Below are positions 40,340-48,882 of a stretch of DNA of 64,000 nt, one piece after another. The notes beneath the pieces are model-generated. The model ran no database searches and was not told the DNA's origin. It was given only the letters and a program-made list of their open reading frames with translations. Both the position numbers and the translations under genes were made by a program. How positions within the stretch are numbered: the first letter of the stretch is position 1; each line of letters starts with the position of its first letter. Source of the stretch: Pedobacter jejuensis (GTDB lineage: Bacteria > Bacteroidota > Bacteroidia > Sphingobacteriales > Sphingobacteriaceae); assembly GCF_003725795.1 (NCBI RefSeq), contig NZ_RBEE01000012.1:186001-250000 (forward strand), written 5' to 3'.

Positions 40340-40393
40340 ACTCATAATATATTTGGTTTTTAATAAGGTTGAAAGCGGAAGATTTAAACCCTT

Positions 40394-41548
40394 CTACTTT
40401 GATAATATTTCCCTAGCGATAACAATCTTTTGTATTTCTGATGTGCCCTCGCCTATTGTACACAATTTGCTATCACGATAAAACTTTTCTACCGGAAAAT
40501 CTTTGGTGTAGCCATATCCCCCAAAAATCTGAACCGCTTCTGTTGAAACCCTTACAGCAACTTCCGATGAAAAATATTTAGCCATTGCCGATTCTTTAGT
40601 CATGGGCAAATGCCTGTTTTTCAAATCTGCCGCCTGGCGTATCAATAATTCTGCTGCTTCAATATCAGTAGCCATATCTGCAAGCTTAAAACTAATGGCC
40701 TGAAAGCTGGAGATTGGTTGCCCAAACTGCTGACGTTGTTTTGAGTAAGATACTGATGCATCAAATGCACCTTTGGCAATACCCAAACCTAATGCAGCGA
40801 TGGAAATTCTCCCACCATCTAAAATTTTCATTGCCTGTTTAAAGCCATCACCAATATTACCAAGCAAATTTGCTTTCGGAACTCGGCAATTATCAAAAAT
40901 CATTTCCGTAGTTTCTGATGCCCTCATGCCTAGTTTGTTCTCCTTTTTACCGGCAGAAAAACCTGGCGTTCCACGCTCTACAACTATTGCAGAAATTCCT
41001 TTCGAACTTCCCTGCTCGCCGGTACGTACCATAACTACAGCTACATCTCCACTTTTACCATGTGTAATCCAGTTCTTTGCACCGTTAATAATATAATCAT
41101 CGCCATCTTCAACGGCGGTAGTCATCATTCTTAAAGCATCCGAACCTGTGTTAGCTTCTGTTAATCCCCATGCGCCAATCCACTCGGCAGTTGCTAATTT
41201 TGGCAACCACTTTTGTTTTTGTTCTTCATTACCAAAAGCTAAAATGTGCCCGGTACACAAAGAATTATGAGCTGCTAAGGATAAACCGATGGAGCCACAA
41301 ACTCTTGATACTTCAACAATTACATCAACATATTCCTGGTAGCCCAAACCCGAACCACCATATTCTTCTGGCACTAAAACACCCATCAGTCCAAGTTCCC
41401 CCAATTGCTTAAACAATTCTACAGGAAAAGTTTGTGCTTCATCCCACTCCATTATATTCGGGCGAATGTGTTTTTCAGCAAAATCCTTTACCATCGCCTT
41501 AACATTTACCTGGGTTTCAGTCTCTGAAAAATTATAGCTTACGCTCAT
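40394..41548 (-). CDS. Acyl-CoA dehydrogenase
   Basis: The 384-residue flavoenzyme has the family signatures [18 protein letters not shown] (FAD/substrate contact), [17 protein letters not shown], and C-terminal [20 protein letters not shown] with [17 protein letters not shown]. The catalytic Glu is in the GEGTSE(I) segment, as in short/branched-chain and butyryl-CoA dehydrogenases. It oxidises acyl-CoA to 2-enoyl-CoA and passes electrons to ETF. No other beta-oxidation gene is adjacent, so chain-length preference is open. Confidence 0.95.
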   Translation of the reverse strand: MSVSYNFSETETQVNVKAMVKDFAEKHIRPNIMEWDEAQTFPVELFKQLGELGLMGVLVPEEYGGSGLGYQEYVDVIVEVSRVCGSIGLSLAAHNSLCTGHILAFGNEEQKQKWLPKLATAEWIGAWGLTEANTGSDALRMMTTAVEDGDDYIINGAKNWITHGKSGDVAVVMVRTGEQGSSKGISAIVVERGTPGFSAGKKENKLGMRASETTEMIFDNCRVPKANLLGNIGDGFKQAMKILDGGRISIAALGLGIAKGAFDASVSYSKQRQQFGQPISSFQAISFKLADMATDIEAAELLIRQAADLKNRHLPMTKESAMAKYFSSEVAVRVSTEAVQIFGGYGYTKDFPVEKFYRDSKLCTIGEGTSEIQKIVIAREILSK

Positions 41549-41796
41549 TAATTATCTATTTTTTATGGTTAGAAATGGCAATGATAAACATTTATTTGAT
41601 AGTTATTTACCAATAAATATTTGTCAAATTGCAGAACGAAATGGTATTTGGTTCAATTCGTTTGAATCTTAATTTTAGACATTGATAAACCTCAAAAAAG
41701 AATAATAATTTTATTTTAAGTAAATATTTAAATAAAACTTAATGGAGTGAGTTTTAATGCTGAATACGGATTTAAAGGATAGTTTAATGGTGCTTC

Positions 41797-42699
41797 CTAA
41801 AAAGATAGATATGGAATTATTTTATCTAAAACCTGCGGTGTAAGTATCGCAACTTTCTTTAAATCGTTTATGCTATTATAATTACCATGCTGTTTTCTAT
41901 ACTGGATAATGGCATTAATTTGTTTAAAAGATAAATAAGGCGACGCTTTAAGCGCATTAAAGTCAGCAGTATTTATATTTATAGTTCTTATCGCTGATGG
42001 ATTGATTGCTATTTGGTCTTTTATCTCGTTGTATTTTATCGAATCTAAACCATAAACTTCCTTCAGTTGCTCCTTTTTATAGAAACCGCCCAAACGCTCC
42101 CTGTATTTTAAAATTCGTGTTGCAAAAGCCGGTTCAATACCCTTAATTTGGTCGAGGCTAGCAGAATCTGCTTGATTAATTTCTACAACAACTGGCGCTC
42201 GCTTAACATATTCCTTTTTCTCGTATTGAAAATCTTTCTTTGCAAACGTTTCATTTTGATTTTCAATTTCAACATATGGCAATAGTTTATTGTACATTTC
42301 TGGGGATATGGTGTACATCCTTTTCAAATCTTCAGCTTTGTAAAATTTGCCTCCCCTATTTCTATAATTCACAATAGATTGAGCCTGTTTTGGTGATAGC
42401 CCTAATGATTCCCAACCTGCCGCATCAATTGTATTTGGGTCGAATTTGAATAATTTTGAAGGTGCTTTCTTATAAGAATAGTTTTCAATTCTATCACGAT
42501 TGTATTGAAACTTTTCCTCATCTGAAATGCTAATCTTTTGAATGGAAGCCAGTGTGCTTGGGTCATCTTTTAAAACCGGCTTATAGGAAGATATTAACAA
42601 TGGCGTCGCTTTCAATAACACAATAATTATAATAAGAAGCAACAAACCGTTAAATTCTCCTTTACTAAAATCAAAGTATTTGTTTAGCCAAATTCTCAT
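41797..42699 (-). CDS. ComEA-like protein with repeated helix-hairpin-helix domains
   Basis: The start chosen is ATG 42699 (MRIWLNKYFDFSKGEFNG), giving 300 residues; the frame is open 19 codons further. One transmembrane helix at about residues 17-35 is followed by three helix-hairpin-helix units: FDPNTIDAAGWESLGLSPKQ, INQADSASLDQIKGI and ININTADFNALKASPYL. ComEA-type HhH domains bind DNA, and in competence systems hold incoming DNA at the membrane. Here it is a single gene, so a DNA-binding membrane protein is what can be supported. Confidence 0.85.
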   Translation of the reverse strand: MRIWLNKYFDFSKGEFNGLLLLIIIIVLLKATPLLISSYKPVLKDDPSTLASIQKISISDEEKFQYNRDRIENYSYKKAPSKLFKFDPNTIDAAGWESLGLSPKQAQSIVNYRNRGGKFYKAEDLKRMYTISPEMYNKLLPYVEIENQNETFAKKDFQYEKKEYVKRAPVVVEINQADSASLDQIKGIEPAFATRILKYRERLGGFYKKEQLKEVYGLDSIKYNEIKDQIAINPSAIRTININTADFNALKASPYLSFKQINAIIQYRKQHGNYNSINDLKKVAILTPQVLDKIIPYLSF

Positions 42700-42792
42700 A
42701 TGCGATATGACATGTGTATTATAAATATAAATCTTATTTTTGGAATTGCAAAACACTTGCTGTTCGGCATATCAACAAGCTAATTAATTTTT

Positions 42793-44544
42793 ATGAAGAT
42801 TATTACTACCTCAGAATTTGCTAAGGCGACTAAGATAGATAAATTAGGGGTTCCGGGTTTGGCGGGTTTGATGATGGAAATCATGAAACTGAACGACATT
42901 AATGATGTTTTCTCTCAAAATCAGCACTTCAATGGTTTGGAGTTTGTAGATAAAATTTTAGAAACCATTGGCGTTACCATTGATTTTGATGAAGATGAAT
43001 TAAATAGCATACCTAAAACCGGTCCATTCATTGCAATAGCAAATCATCCTTACGGCGGTGTTGAGGGTTTAGCTTTGGTGAAGCTTTTATGTACCGTTCG
43101 GCCAGATGCGAAGGTGATGGTTAATTTTATTTTAAAGAAAATTCCGAATTTAGATGAGTTTTTTGTTGCCGTAAATCCTTTCGAAAATGTACAACATTCA
43201 TCCAGCATAAGTGGGTTAAAAACAACTTTCGATTTATTACGTAGTGGTACACCAATTGGTATTTTCCCTGCTGGTGAAGTGTCAACTTTTAAATTAGATG
43301 CACAGCAAGTAACAGATAGAATGTGGCATCCTGTGGTTGGTAAATTAATAGCAAAAGCAAAAGTACCGGTTGTGCCAATTTATTTCCATGGCAATAACGG
43401 GGTTTTCTTTAACATTCTAAGTTTCATCCACCCCACCCTTCGTACGGCGAAATTACCTTCTGAGTTTTTAAATAAACATGGAAGAACAATTCGTGTTAGA
43501 ATAGGAAAAGCCATTGCACTCGACGAAATTTCACACATGAATAAAAGCAATAAGCTTATGGACTTTTTACGAGCCCGTACTTATGCTTTGGGTGTTGGAT
43601 TAGACACGGAGAAAAAGCTTTTCAACCCGCTTAAATTATTCAAGATTAAAAAGAAACCGGCAGAAATCATTGAAGAAACATCTCGTAACTTAATAAAAGA
43701 TGAGGTAGCTACATTAGAAGATTTCAAAGTATGGACAGAAAAGCACTACGAAGTTTATATTGTTCCAACCTTAAAAATCCCTAATATTTTACGGGAAATT
43801 GGCCGCCTGCGTGAAATTACTTTCCGCGAAGTAGGCGAAGGAACCAATAAAAAAATTGATTTAGACAATTATGATATTTACTATAACCACCTTTTTATTT
43901 GGGATAAGGATTTAGAAAATATTGTTGGCGCTTATAGAATAGGTAAAGGCGATGAAATTTTAGAAAGCATGGGCCGTCGTGGTTTTTACCTTTCGGAACT
44001 GTTTAAAATTAAAGATCAATTCTATCCAATGCTTAGGCAAGGAATTGAGCTTGGCCGTTCGTGGATAAGAAAAGAATATCAAGGCAAGCCACTACCCTTA
44101 TTTTTACTTTGGAAAGGAATATTAAAATATTTAATCGATAATCCACAATACCGATACATGTTTGGCCCGGTAAGCATCAGCAATAATTTTTCTAAATTTA
44201 GTAAAGCACTAATTGTTGATTACATTACCAAAAATCATTTCGATTATGAGATGGCAAAATACGTTAAACCACGCAACAAATTTAAAGCCGATTTATTGCC
44301 TATTTCAACCGATACATTGGTAGATAGCAGCGATTCGTTTAAAGATTTAGATAGTATTATTGGTGATATTGAAAATTCGCATATTAAAGTACCGGTCTTA
44401 TTAAGGCAGTACATGAATATCAATGCAAAAATTATTTCTTTTAATATAGACCCAAAATTTTCTGATTGCCTTGATGGCTTTCTGTTGGTTGATACGCATA
44501 ACATACCACCAGAAATGTTAGAAAAATTAGGTAAAAATTTATAG
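42793..44544 (+). CDS. olsF: Two-domain acyltransferase, OlsF-like (aminolipid synthesis)
   Basis: The 583-residue protein has an N-terminal PlsC-type acyltransferase domain (residues about 60-270) with IANHPYGGVEG as block I and GIFPAGEVSTF as block III. A C-terminal GNAT/hemolysin-like domain (about 310-500) contains LREITFREVGEG, ELGRSWIRKEYQG and YMFGPVSISN. This order matches OlsF, in which the C-terminal half N-acylates ornithine and the N-terminal half adds the second acyl chain; related split enzymes make glycine lipids in Bacteroides. The product here could be ornithine, glycine or glycyl-serine lipid. It is monocistronic with its own terminator. Confidence 0.78.
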   Translation: MKIITTSEFAKATKIDKLGVPGLAGLMMEIMKLNDINDVFSQNQHFNGLEFVDKILETIGVTIDFDEDELNSIPKTGPFIAIANHPYGGVEGLALVKLLCTVRPDAKVMVNFILKKIPNLDEFFVAVNPFENVQHSSSISGLKTTFDLLRSGTPIGIFPAGEVSTFKLDAQQVTDRMWHPVVGKLIAKAKVPVVPIYFHGNNGVFFNILSFIHPTLRTAKLPSEFLNKHGRTIRVRIGKAIALDEISHMNKSNKLMDFLRARTYALGVGLDTEKKLFNPLKLFKIKKKPAEIIEETSRNLIKDEVATLEDFKVWTEKHYEVYIVPTLKIPNILREIGRLREITFREVGEGTNKKIDLDNYDIYYNHLFIWDKDLENIVGAYRIGKGDEILESMGRRGFYLSELFKIKDQFYPMLRQGIELGRSWIRKEYQGKPLPLFLLWKGILKYLIDNPQYRYMFGPVSISNNFSKFSKALIVDYITKNHFDYEMAKYVKPRNKFKADLLPISTDTLVDSSDSFKDLDSIIGDIENSHIKVPVLLRQYMNINAKIISFNIDPKFSDCLDGFLLVDTHNIPPEMLEKLGKNL

Positions 44545-44552
44545 CTTAAAAT

Positions 44553-44585
44553 AGAAAAACCCGGATATCCACCCGGGTTTTTTCT
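44553..44585 (+). terminator. Terminator after the OlsF-like gene
   Basis: AAACCCGG / CCGGGTTT stem with an 8-nt loop and a run of six T, 12 nt after the stop. Confidence 0.9.
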
Positions 44586-44659
44586 TATCAACTAACCTAA
44601 ACTTTATAAATACTAACCAAATATTTATGATGCAAATATGAGGTTATGGCATTATCTAA

Positions 44660-44677
44660 ATATTAACTGTATGTTAT
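44660..44677. promoter_or_regulatory. 18-bp tandem direct repeat (site 1 of motif ATGTTAR-CTGT-ATGTTAK)
   Basis: ATATTAA-CTGT-ATGTTAT has two 7-bp half-sites 11 bp apart and is 15/18 identical to the site in front of the TonB-dependent receptor at 51.7 kb. It lies in the 412-nt gap between the OlsF-like and transglutaminase-like genes. On the plus strand it is 13 bp upstream of TACATTTA, a near-consensus -7 element at 44691-44698. Confidence 0.5.
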
Positions 44678-44719
44678 AAAATCAACGATTTACATTTAAC
44701 ATCAGTAACAAGGATAATT

Positions 44720-44756
44720 AAAGGAAATGCAGAATTTAACTTCTGCAAATCCTTTT
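44720..44756 (+). terminator. Orphan terminator-like hairpin
   Basis: AAAGGA-aat-GCAGAA pairs with TTCTGC-aaa-TCCTTT around TTTAAC, then T. No annotated gene ends here; the nearest upstream gene already has a terminator. It could end a short RNA started near 44703. Confidence 0.45.
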
Positions 44757-44956
44757 ACTCATTCGCTCACCTAGATATACGCATAATTTATATCTGTAGT
44801 TTTTGATATTTTGTAAAATTTAAATTTATAAAAGCTAAAACCTAGCAATTCAATTCTATATTAAATCAGCGTTAGGCGTAAATCAACTCTTAACATAAAT
44901 AAATTGTTAATTTATTATTAATAATATGTAAATTTAATATTACCAAATATAATGCA

Positions 44957-46165
44957 TTGAAAAAGTGGGCGAATACATATTCTTTAACCGTGGCTTTATG
45001 TTTTATCATAATGCTATCATTTACAACAGCAAAGGCCCAAAACCATGCTTTCGATTTTTTTGATGGCACTTTCAATTTCTCTGCAGATAGTTCCATTGTT
45101 GTAAACTCTTCTCCAAATGCTTCTGCCGAAACTATAAATAGTTTTTACTCAGAAATTAGCAAGGGAAATTATCAACCGATAGTTTCAGCTTTAACGAGCT
45201 ATAAAGAAAAGTACAAACTTAATGACTGGATTTATTATCAGTTAATTCGTAAAACAGCAGAGGAGATAAGTCCGAAGGCAGAAAATTATAGCCGATATAC
45301 GCTATACAAATGGTTTTTATTAAGTAAATGTGGTTATGATGCCCGACTTGCCGTGGGCAACGGACAAATAATTTTTTATGTAAGAAACGATGAAGATATA
45401 AGTGATATCCCTTTCTTTATGATTAATGATAAAAAATATATGTGCCTTAATTACCACGATTATGGCAAATTATTTAAACAAGCTAATACCTATAAACCAG
45501 TAAATATTTTAGTTCCTGAAGCCAAAAATTCTTTTTCATATAAGGTAACCAGAATGCCGGATTTTAATCCAGATAGATATGTAGAAAAAGCAATTGACTT
45601 TAGTTACAAGCAAAAAGTTTATCACTTTAAGCTAAAAGTTAATAACGATGTTAAAGCAATTTTTGCCAATTATCCTGGCGTTGATTTTGAAACTTATTTT
45701 AATATCCCACTCAGCAGAGAAACGCATAGCTCGTTGATACCCATGCTAAAAGATAACCTGAAAGGCATGGAGCAAAAGAGAGGTGTAGATTATTTAATGA
45801 GGTTTACCCGGTATGCCTTTTTGTATGAGAACGACGAAGAAAATTTTGGTAAAGAAAAACGTTTATCGCCTGAAGAAACCTTACTTACAAAATATAGTGA
45901 TTGCGACGACCGGGCTGCTTTATTTTTTTATCTGGTAAAAGAAATTTATAACCTGCCAATGGTTGCCATTTTATATCCAACACATTTAACCATGGCTGTA
46001 AGTTTCGATAAGCCGGTGAAAGGAGATTATTTGCTATACAATGGCAGAAGATACGCCTTCTGTGAACCAACACCGCAAGCTACAGACTTAAAAATAGGGC
46101 AACTATCTGCTCAATTAAAAAATGTAAACTATACTATAGTGTACAATTATTTACCCAATAAATAA
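44957..46165 (+). CDS. Secreted transglutaminase-like protein
   Basis: The 402-residue protein starts at TTG, chosen because it opens a signal peptide (KKWANTYSLTVALCF...TTAKAQ). The C-terminal third has a papain/transglutaminase-like triad pattern: Cys in TKYSDCDDRAALFFYLV, His in ILYPTHLTMAV, and an acidic residue in GRRYAFCEPT. The N-terminal 250 residues (helical, then WFLLSKCGYDARLAVGNG, itself transglutaminase-like) have no recognised family. It is likely periplasmic or surface exposed. Whether it is a peptidase, a crosslinker or an inactive fold is open. Confidence 0.65.
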   Translation: MKKWANTYSLTVALCFIIMLSFTTAKAQNHAFDFFDGTFNFSADSSIVVNSSPNASAETINSFYSEISKGNYQPIVSALTSYKEKYKLNDWIYYQLIRKTAEEISPKAENYSRYTLYKWFLLSKCGYDARLAVGNGQIIFYVRNDEDISDIPFFMINDKKYMCLNYHDYGKLFKQANTYKPVNILVPEAKNSFSYKVTRMPDFNPDRYVEKAIDFSYKQKVYHFKLKVNNDVKAIFANYPGVDFETYFNIPLSRETHSSLIPMLKDNLKGMEQKRGVDYLMRFTRYAFLYENDEENFGKEKRLSPEETLLTKYSDCDDRAALFFYLVKEIYNLPMVAILYPTHLTMAVSFDKPVKGDYLLYNGRRYAFCEPTPQATDLKIGQLSAQLKNVNYTIVYNYLPNK

Positions 46166-46187
46166 AGCCTTTTTACATATTAAATTA

Positions 46188-46205
46188 ATGTTAACTTAAT
46201 GTTAT
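46188..46205. promoter_or_regulatory. 18-bp tandem direct repeat (site 2)
   Basis: ATGTTAA-CTTA-ATGTTAT carries the same half-sites at 11-bp spacing as sites 44660 and 51729. It lies in the gap before the 46395 gene, about 190 bp upstream of its start. Confidence 0.45.
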
Positions 46206-46394
46206 TAAATAATTAATAGCATTAAAGTTTGTCTATTTAAACTAATTTAGATTCTGTTTAGATATGGTTTGCCAATGCTTTAAATGTAATTTGCATTTTC
46301 AGAGGAGATGATAAAATGCTTAATAACTCACACCAGCAAGCTTTTATTTAGGAACCAAAAACCATTTAATCTCTATTAATTAAAATTGAAGTAT

Positions 46395-46670
46395 ATGATT
46401 CCTGTAATTTACACCATTTTAAAAGAATATTTCACAGAGATACACGCCAATCCGGTTAAAGCCAGAATCATGTCTCCGGTAAATAAAGAGGATATTTTCG
46501 TATTCCAAACCAGTTTGTTTTACAAGAACCACAACAGTAGTGATGCCCATGAGCCATCTGCATCGTTTACATCTTTTGCAACGGCAGAAAGACATCTGTT
46601 ACAATACCTTGAAGAATTTCAAAGTGCATTAGATATGGGAGGAAGCGCTTCTGCAGGCTCGCTTATCTAA
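46395..46670 (+). CDS. Small conserved-looking protein of unknown function
   Basis: The ATG at 46395 gives 91 residues; a TTG three codons earlier is also in frame. The sequence (MIPVIYTILKEYFTEIHANP ... FVFQTSLFYKNH ... TAERHLLQYLEEFQSAL) looks like a soluble alpha/beta domain without signal peptide or membrane segment. I do not recognise a family. It stands alone on the plus strand. Confidence 0.55.
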   Translation: MIPVIYTILKEYFTEIHANPVKARIMSPVNKEDIFVFQTSLFYKNHNSSDAHEPSASFTSFATAERHLLQYLEEFQSALDMGGSASAGSLI

Positions 46671-46680
46671 CAAAAACCGT

Positions 46681-46839
46681 TTAAGTTTTGTCGCCCTTGT
46701 GCTTTTCGGGATTTAGTTCTTCCTGAATAATATCTTGCTCAAACTCCTTTTCATCTTTATTATTTCTTCGCAAAAATAAAATAAGCAGGATGATTAAAAC
46801 AACAACCACAACTGCAATAATAATATAATCTATATTCAT
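46681..46839 (-). CDS. 52-residue single-pass membrane protein
   Basis: On the minus strand an ATG at 46839 opens a 53-codon frame ending TAA at 46681. The product is MNIDYIII followed by a run of Val/Ile/Leu to residue 23, a LRRNNKDEKEFEQD stop-transfer region, and an acidic/basic tail NPEKHKGDKT. One helix with positive charges on the C-terminal side predicts N-out orientation. It resembles the small single-pass proteins common in Bacteroidetes. It ends 11 nt from the convergent 46395 gene. Confidence 0.6.
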   Translation of the reverse strand: MNIDYIIIAVVVVVLIILLILFLRRNNKDEKEFEQDIIQEELNPEKHKGDKT

Positions 46840-46895
46840 AACAATCGATTTTTGTTTTGATTAAAGGTATAGCTAAATAATTTGCTTGTTAACAC

Positions 46896-46913
46896 TTATC
46901 CTACAGTTAACAT
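46896..46913. promoter_or_regulatory. Partial 18-bp repeat motif (site 3, weaker)
   Basis: The minus strand reads ATGTTAACTGTA followed by a degenerate second half-site (AGGATAA). It sits between the divergent 46681-46839 and 46974 genes. Confidence 0.3.
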
Positions 46914-46973
46914 AATCATAATATTAATTTAACTTTCTGAAATTTTATCTTTGGGAAAATCACGTCCAGCAAA

Positions 46974-47279
46974 ATGAAGAAGAATAAATCCAAGTCGAAA
47001 AAGCAATCGGCAAGCAAAAAGATACGTAAAGAAATAGAAGCAAAATTAACAAGTGCCTTTAACGAAGTTGTGGGAAACTACGGAAAATCAAAAAAAGCAG
47101 ATAAAGTTATCGAACGATTTGCGAAACAGCTTTCCAAAAAAATAAACATTTCCACTAAAGAAGATTCAATCGCACCTTTTATTAAAGAAGAAGTTATAGT
47201 TGCTAAAAGTGAAAAAGCATTACCTGTAAAACCAATTGCTAAAAAAGCAAAGCCTGCAGTTACAGAATTAAGCGAATAA
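46974..47279 (+). CDS. Lysine-rich small protein of unknown function
   Basis: The 101-residue protein is very basic at the N-terminus (MKKNKSKSKKQSASKKIRKE), has a helical middle (LTSAFNEVVGNYGKSKKADKVIERFAKQL), and a Lys/Pro/Ala tail resembling histone H1-like tails (PVKPIAKKAKPAVTE). No signal peptide is visible. It could bind nucleic acid, but no recognised domain supports that. It is followed by a strong bidirectional terminator. Confidence 0.55.
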   Translation: MKKNKSKSKKQSASKKIRKEIEAKLTSAFNEVVGNYGKSKKADKVIERFAKQLSKKINISTKEDSIAPFIKEEVIVAKSEKALPVKPIAKKAKPAVTELSE

Positions 47280-47285
47280 TAAAAC

Positions 47286-47320
47286 AAAAAAAAGCCGGAA
47301 TGTTCGTTCCGGCTTTTTTT
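47286..47320. terminator. Bidirectional terminator
   Basis: AAAGCCGGAA / TTCCGGCTTT with a 6-nt loop is flanked by A and T runs, serving the convergent 46974 gene and the lipoprotein gene. Confidence 0.92.
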
Positions 47321-47337
47321 TGCAATATTGTATTTGA

Positions 47338-48849
47338 TTAATAAACGTTTGTTTGTGGGGTGAAATTTGCCCAACCTGCAGTCCAGTCTGTTGTTCCGAA
47401 AGCACCACGGTGTGTTACAACATCAAAGCCAGTTAAACCTGTAAAGTTTGCGCCAGCTAATAATATAGAACCTGTATTTAATGTAAATTTAGGTGTAGCG
47501 CCTAAGTCGAAAATGCTACCATCAATTCCTAAATCACCCCATTTTGGATACGTTTCATTTGCAAAAGCAGCAGTTTTGAACCAAACATCAATGGTTTGAG
47601 CACCAACATTACCAGTCGATTTAGTTTCAACACCTATAGGATTTGGAAAAGTGGTAGTACCACCAGTTCCATAACCGTTAGCTCCCCAACCATCAACACC
47701 TGCAAGTACATTGTTTTTCAACACCAATTCGCCATTTGCAGCGTTTGCTAATGTAGTTGCTCCATCAATAAACAAACCATTAGGGTAAGCTGTAAATACA
47801 GAGTTGTATATTTTAATTTTGTTATTTCTTCTCAAATGCATTGCATTTTGGAATTGAGTTGAAATGGTTTTAGTTGCATCTTTCTTCGGACCGATAATAG
47901 TAACGTTTGAAAATTGTGGTGATGTATATGGCGTAACATTTGTACTTGAAGCATCATTATCAACCTCAAAACCATTCGAACCCGATTGATCGGCTGAATT
48001 AGCGTCACGAATACCCACAGCAAACTGAACTGTACCACGGAATCCAAAATCAACATCGAAATCATCATCCAAACCACGGTATGCAATTAAATGTTTTGCA
48101 TTTACGGTTCCACCAAACCATTCAAAAGCATCATCTAAACCATAAGAACATTGTACATAGTCGATTACAGTTCCTGAACCTATAGAACCCATTGTTAAAG
48201 AGTTAACTTCTTGATTTGGAAAAACTGGCGTACCAGCATAATCAATTCTAACATATTTTAAAATACCAGAATTATCAGCATCATTTGTACCTCCATGCCA
48301 TCCTTCGTAAGCACCTTCTAGTTCTGCTTCGCCACCAGCTTGGTTATTTGAAGCTTTTCCACATAAAACAACACCACCCCAATCTCCTGGCTCGCGTAAA
48401 CCTGCAGAACGTTCCGAAGTAAAAATAATTGGAGCAGATGCAGTACCTTCTGCAATAATTTTATTTCCTCTTTGTACTACTAAAGTGCCTTTGGTTTCTC
48501 TATCACCAATAATTACAGTACCAGCTTCAATTGTTAAAGTAACACCTTCAACTGCAGCTAATCCTGCTTTATTTTTCACATCTCTACCAACTCTTACAAA
48601 TCCGTTAAGTCTGTAAATATTATCTTTTGTCCATCTGGTATTAACTGTAATACTACCAGTCGCTACTTCAACGATAGGTTTAACAGGTGTTGTACCTGTT
48701 CCTGTACCTGCATTACTTCCAGCTTCATTATATTCAATGATGGTAGTTTTTTTACATGAACTAAAAATTAATGTCCCTGCCAAAACAAAAACTAGTGTTT
48801 TTAGGGCGTTAGTACCAAATTTTGGCTTGTAAAGCTTTGTCATATTCAT
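47338..48849 (-). CDS. Lipoprotein of probable beta-helix fold, partner of the adjacent TonB-dependent receptor
   Basis: The 503-residue protein has a lipoprotein signal (LAGTLIFSSCKK) and a Gly/Thr linker. A long repetitive region follows with LTIEAGTVIIGDRETKGTLV, GTASAPIIFTSE, GDWGGVVLCGKA and repeated Asp/Asn-Gly turns, typical of right-handed parallel beta-helices on the cell surface. No catalytic motif is visible. It lies 33 nt downstream of a TonB-dependent receptor gene in one operon, occupying the place of a SusD-type partner. A substrate-capture role is inferred. Confidence 0.7.
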   Translation of the reverse strand: MNMTKLYKPKFGTNALKTLVFVLAGTLIFSSCKKTTIIEYNEAGSNAGTGTGTTPVKPIVEVATGSITVNTRWTKDNIYRLNGFVRVGRDVKNKAGLAAVEGVTLTIEAGTVIIGDRETKGTLVVQRGNKIIAEGTASAPIIFTSERSAGLREPGDWGGVVLCGKASNNQAGGEAELEGAYEGWHGGTNDADNSGILKYVRIDYAGTPVFPNQEVNSLTMGSIGSGTVIDYVQCSYGLDDAFEWFGGTVNAKHLIAYRGLDDDFDVDFGFRGTVQFAVGIRDANSADQSGSNGFEVDNDASSTNVTPYTSPQFSNVTIIGPKKDATKTISTQFQNAMHLRRNNKIKIYNSVFTAYPNGLFIDGATTLANAANGELVLKNNVLAGVDGWGANGYGTGGTTTFPNPIGVETKSTGNVGAQTIDVWFKTAAFANETYPKWGDLGIDGSIFDLGATPKFTLNTGSILLAGANFTGLTGFDVVTHRGAFGTTDWTAGWANFTPQTNVY

Positions 48850-48882
48850 TTTTTTATTTTTTATGTCTTTTATGGAGTTTTG

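Noticed and set aside
44952..44960. Mini upstream frame ATG-CAT-TGA overlapping the TTG start at 44957
   Set aside because: Three codons can occur by chance and there is no supporting leader structure.
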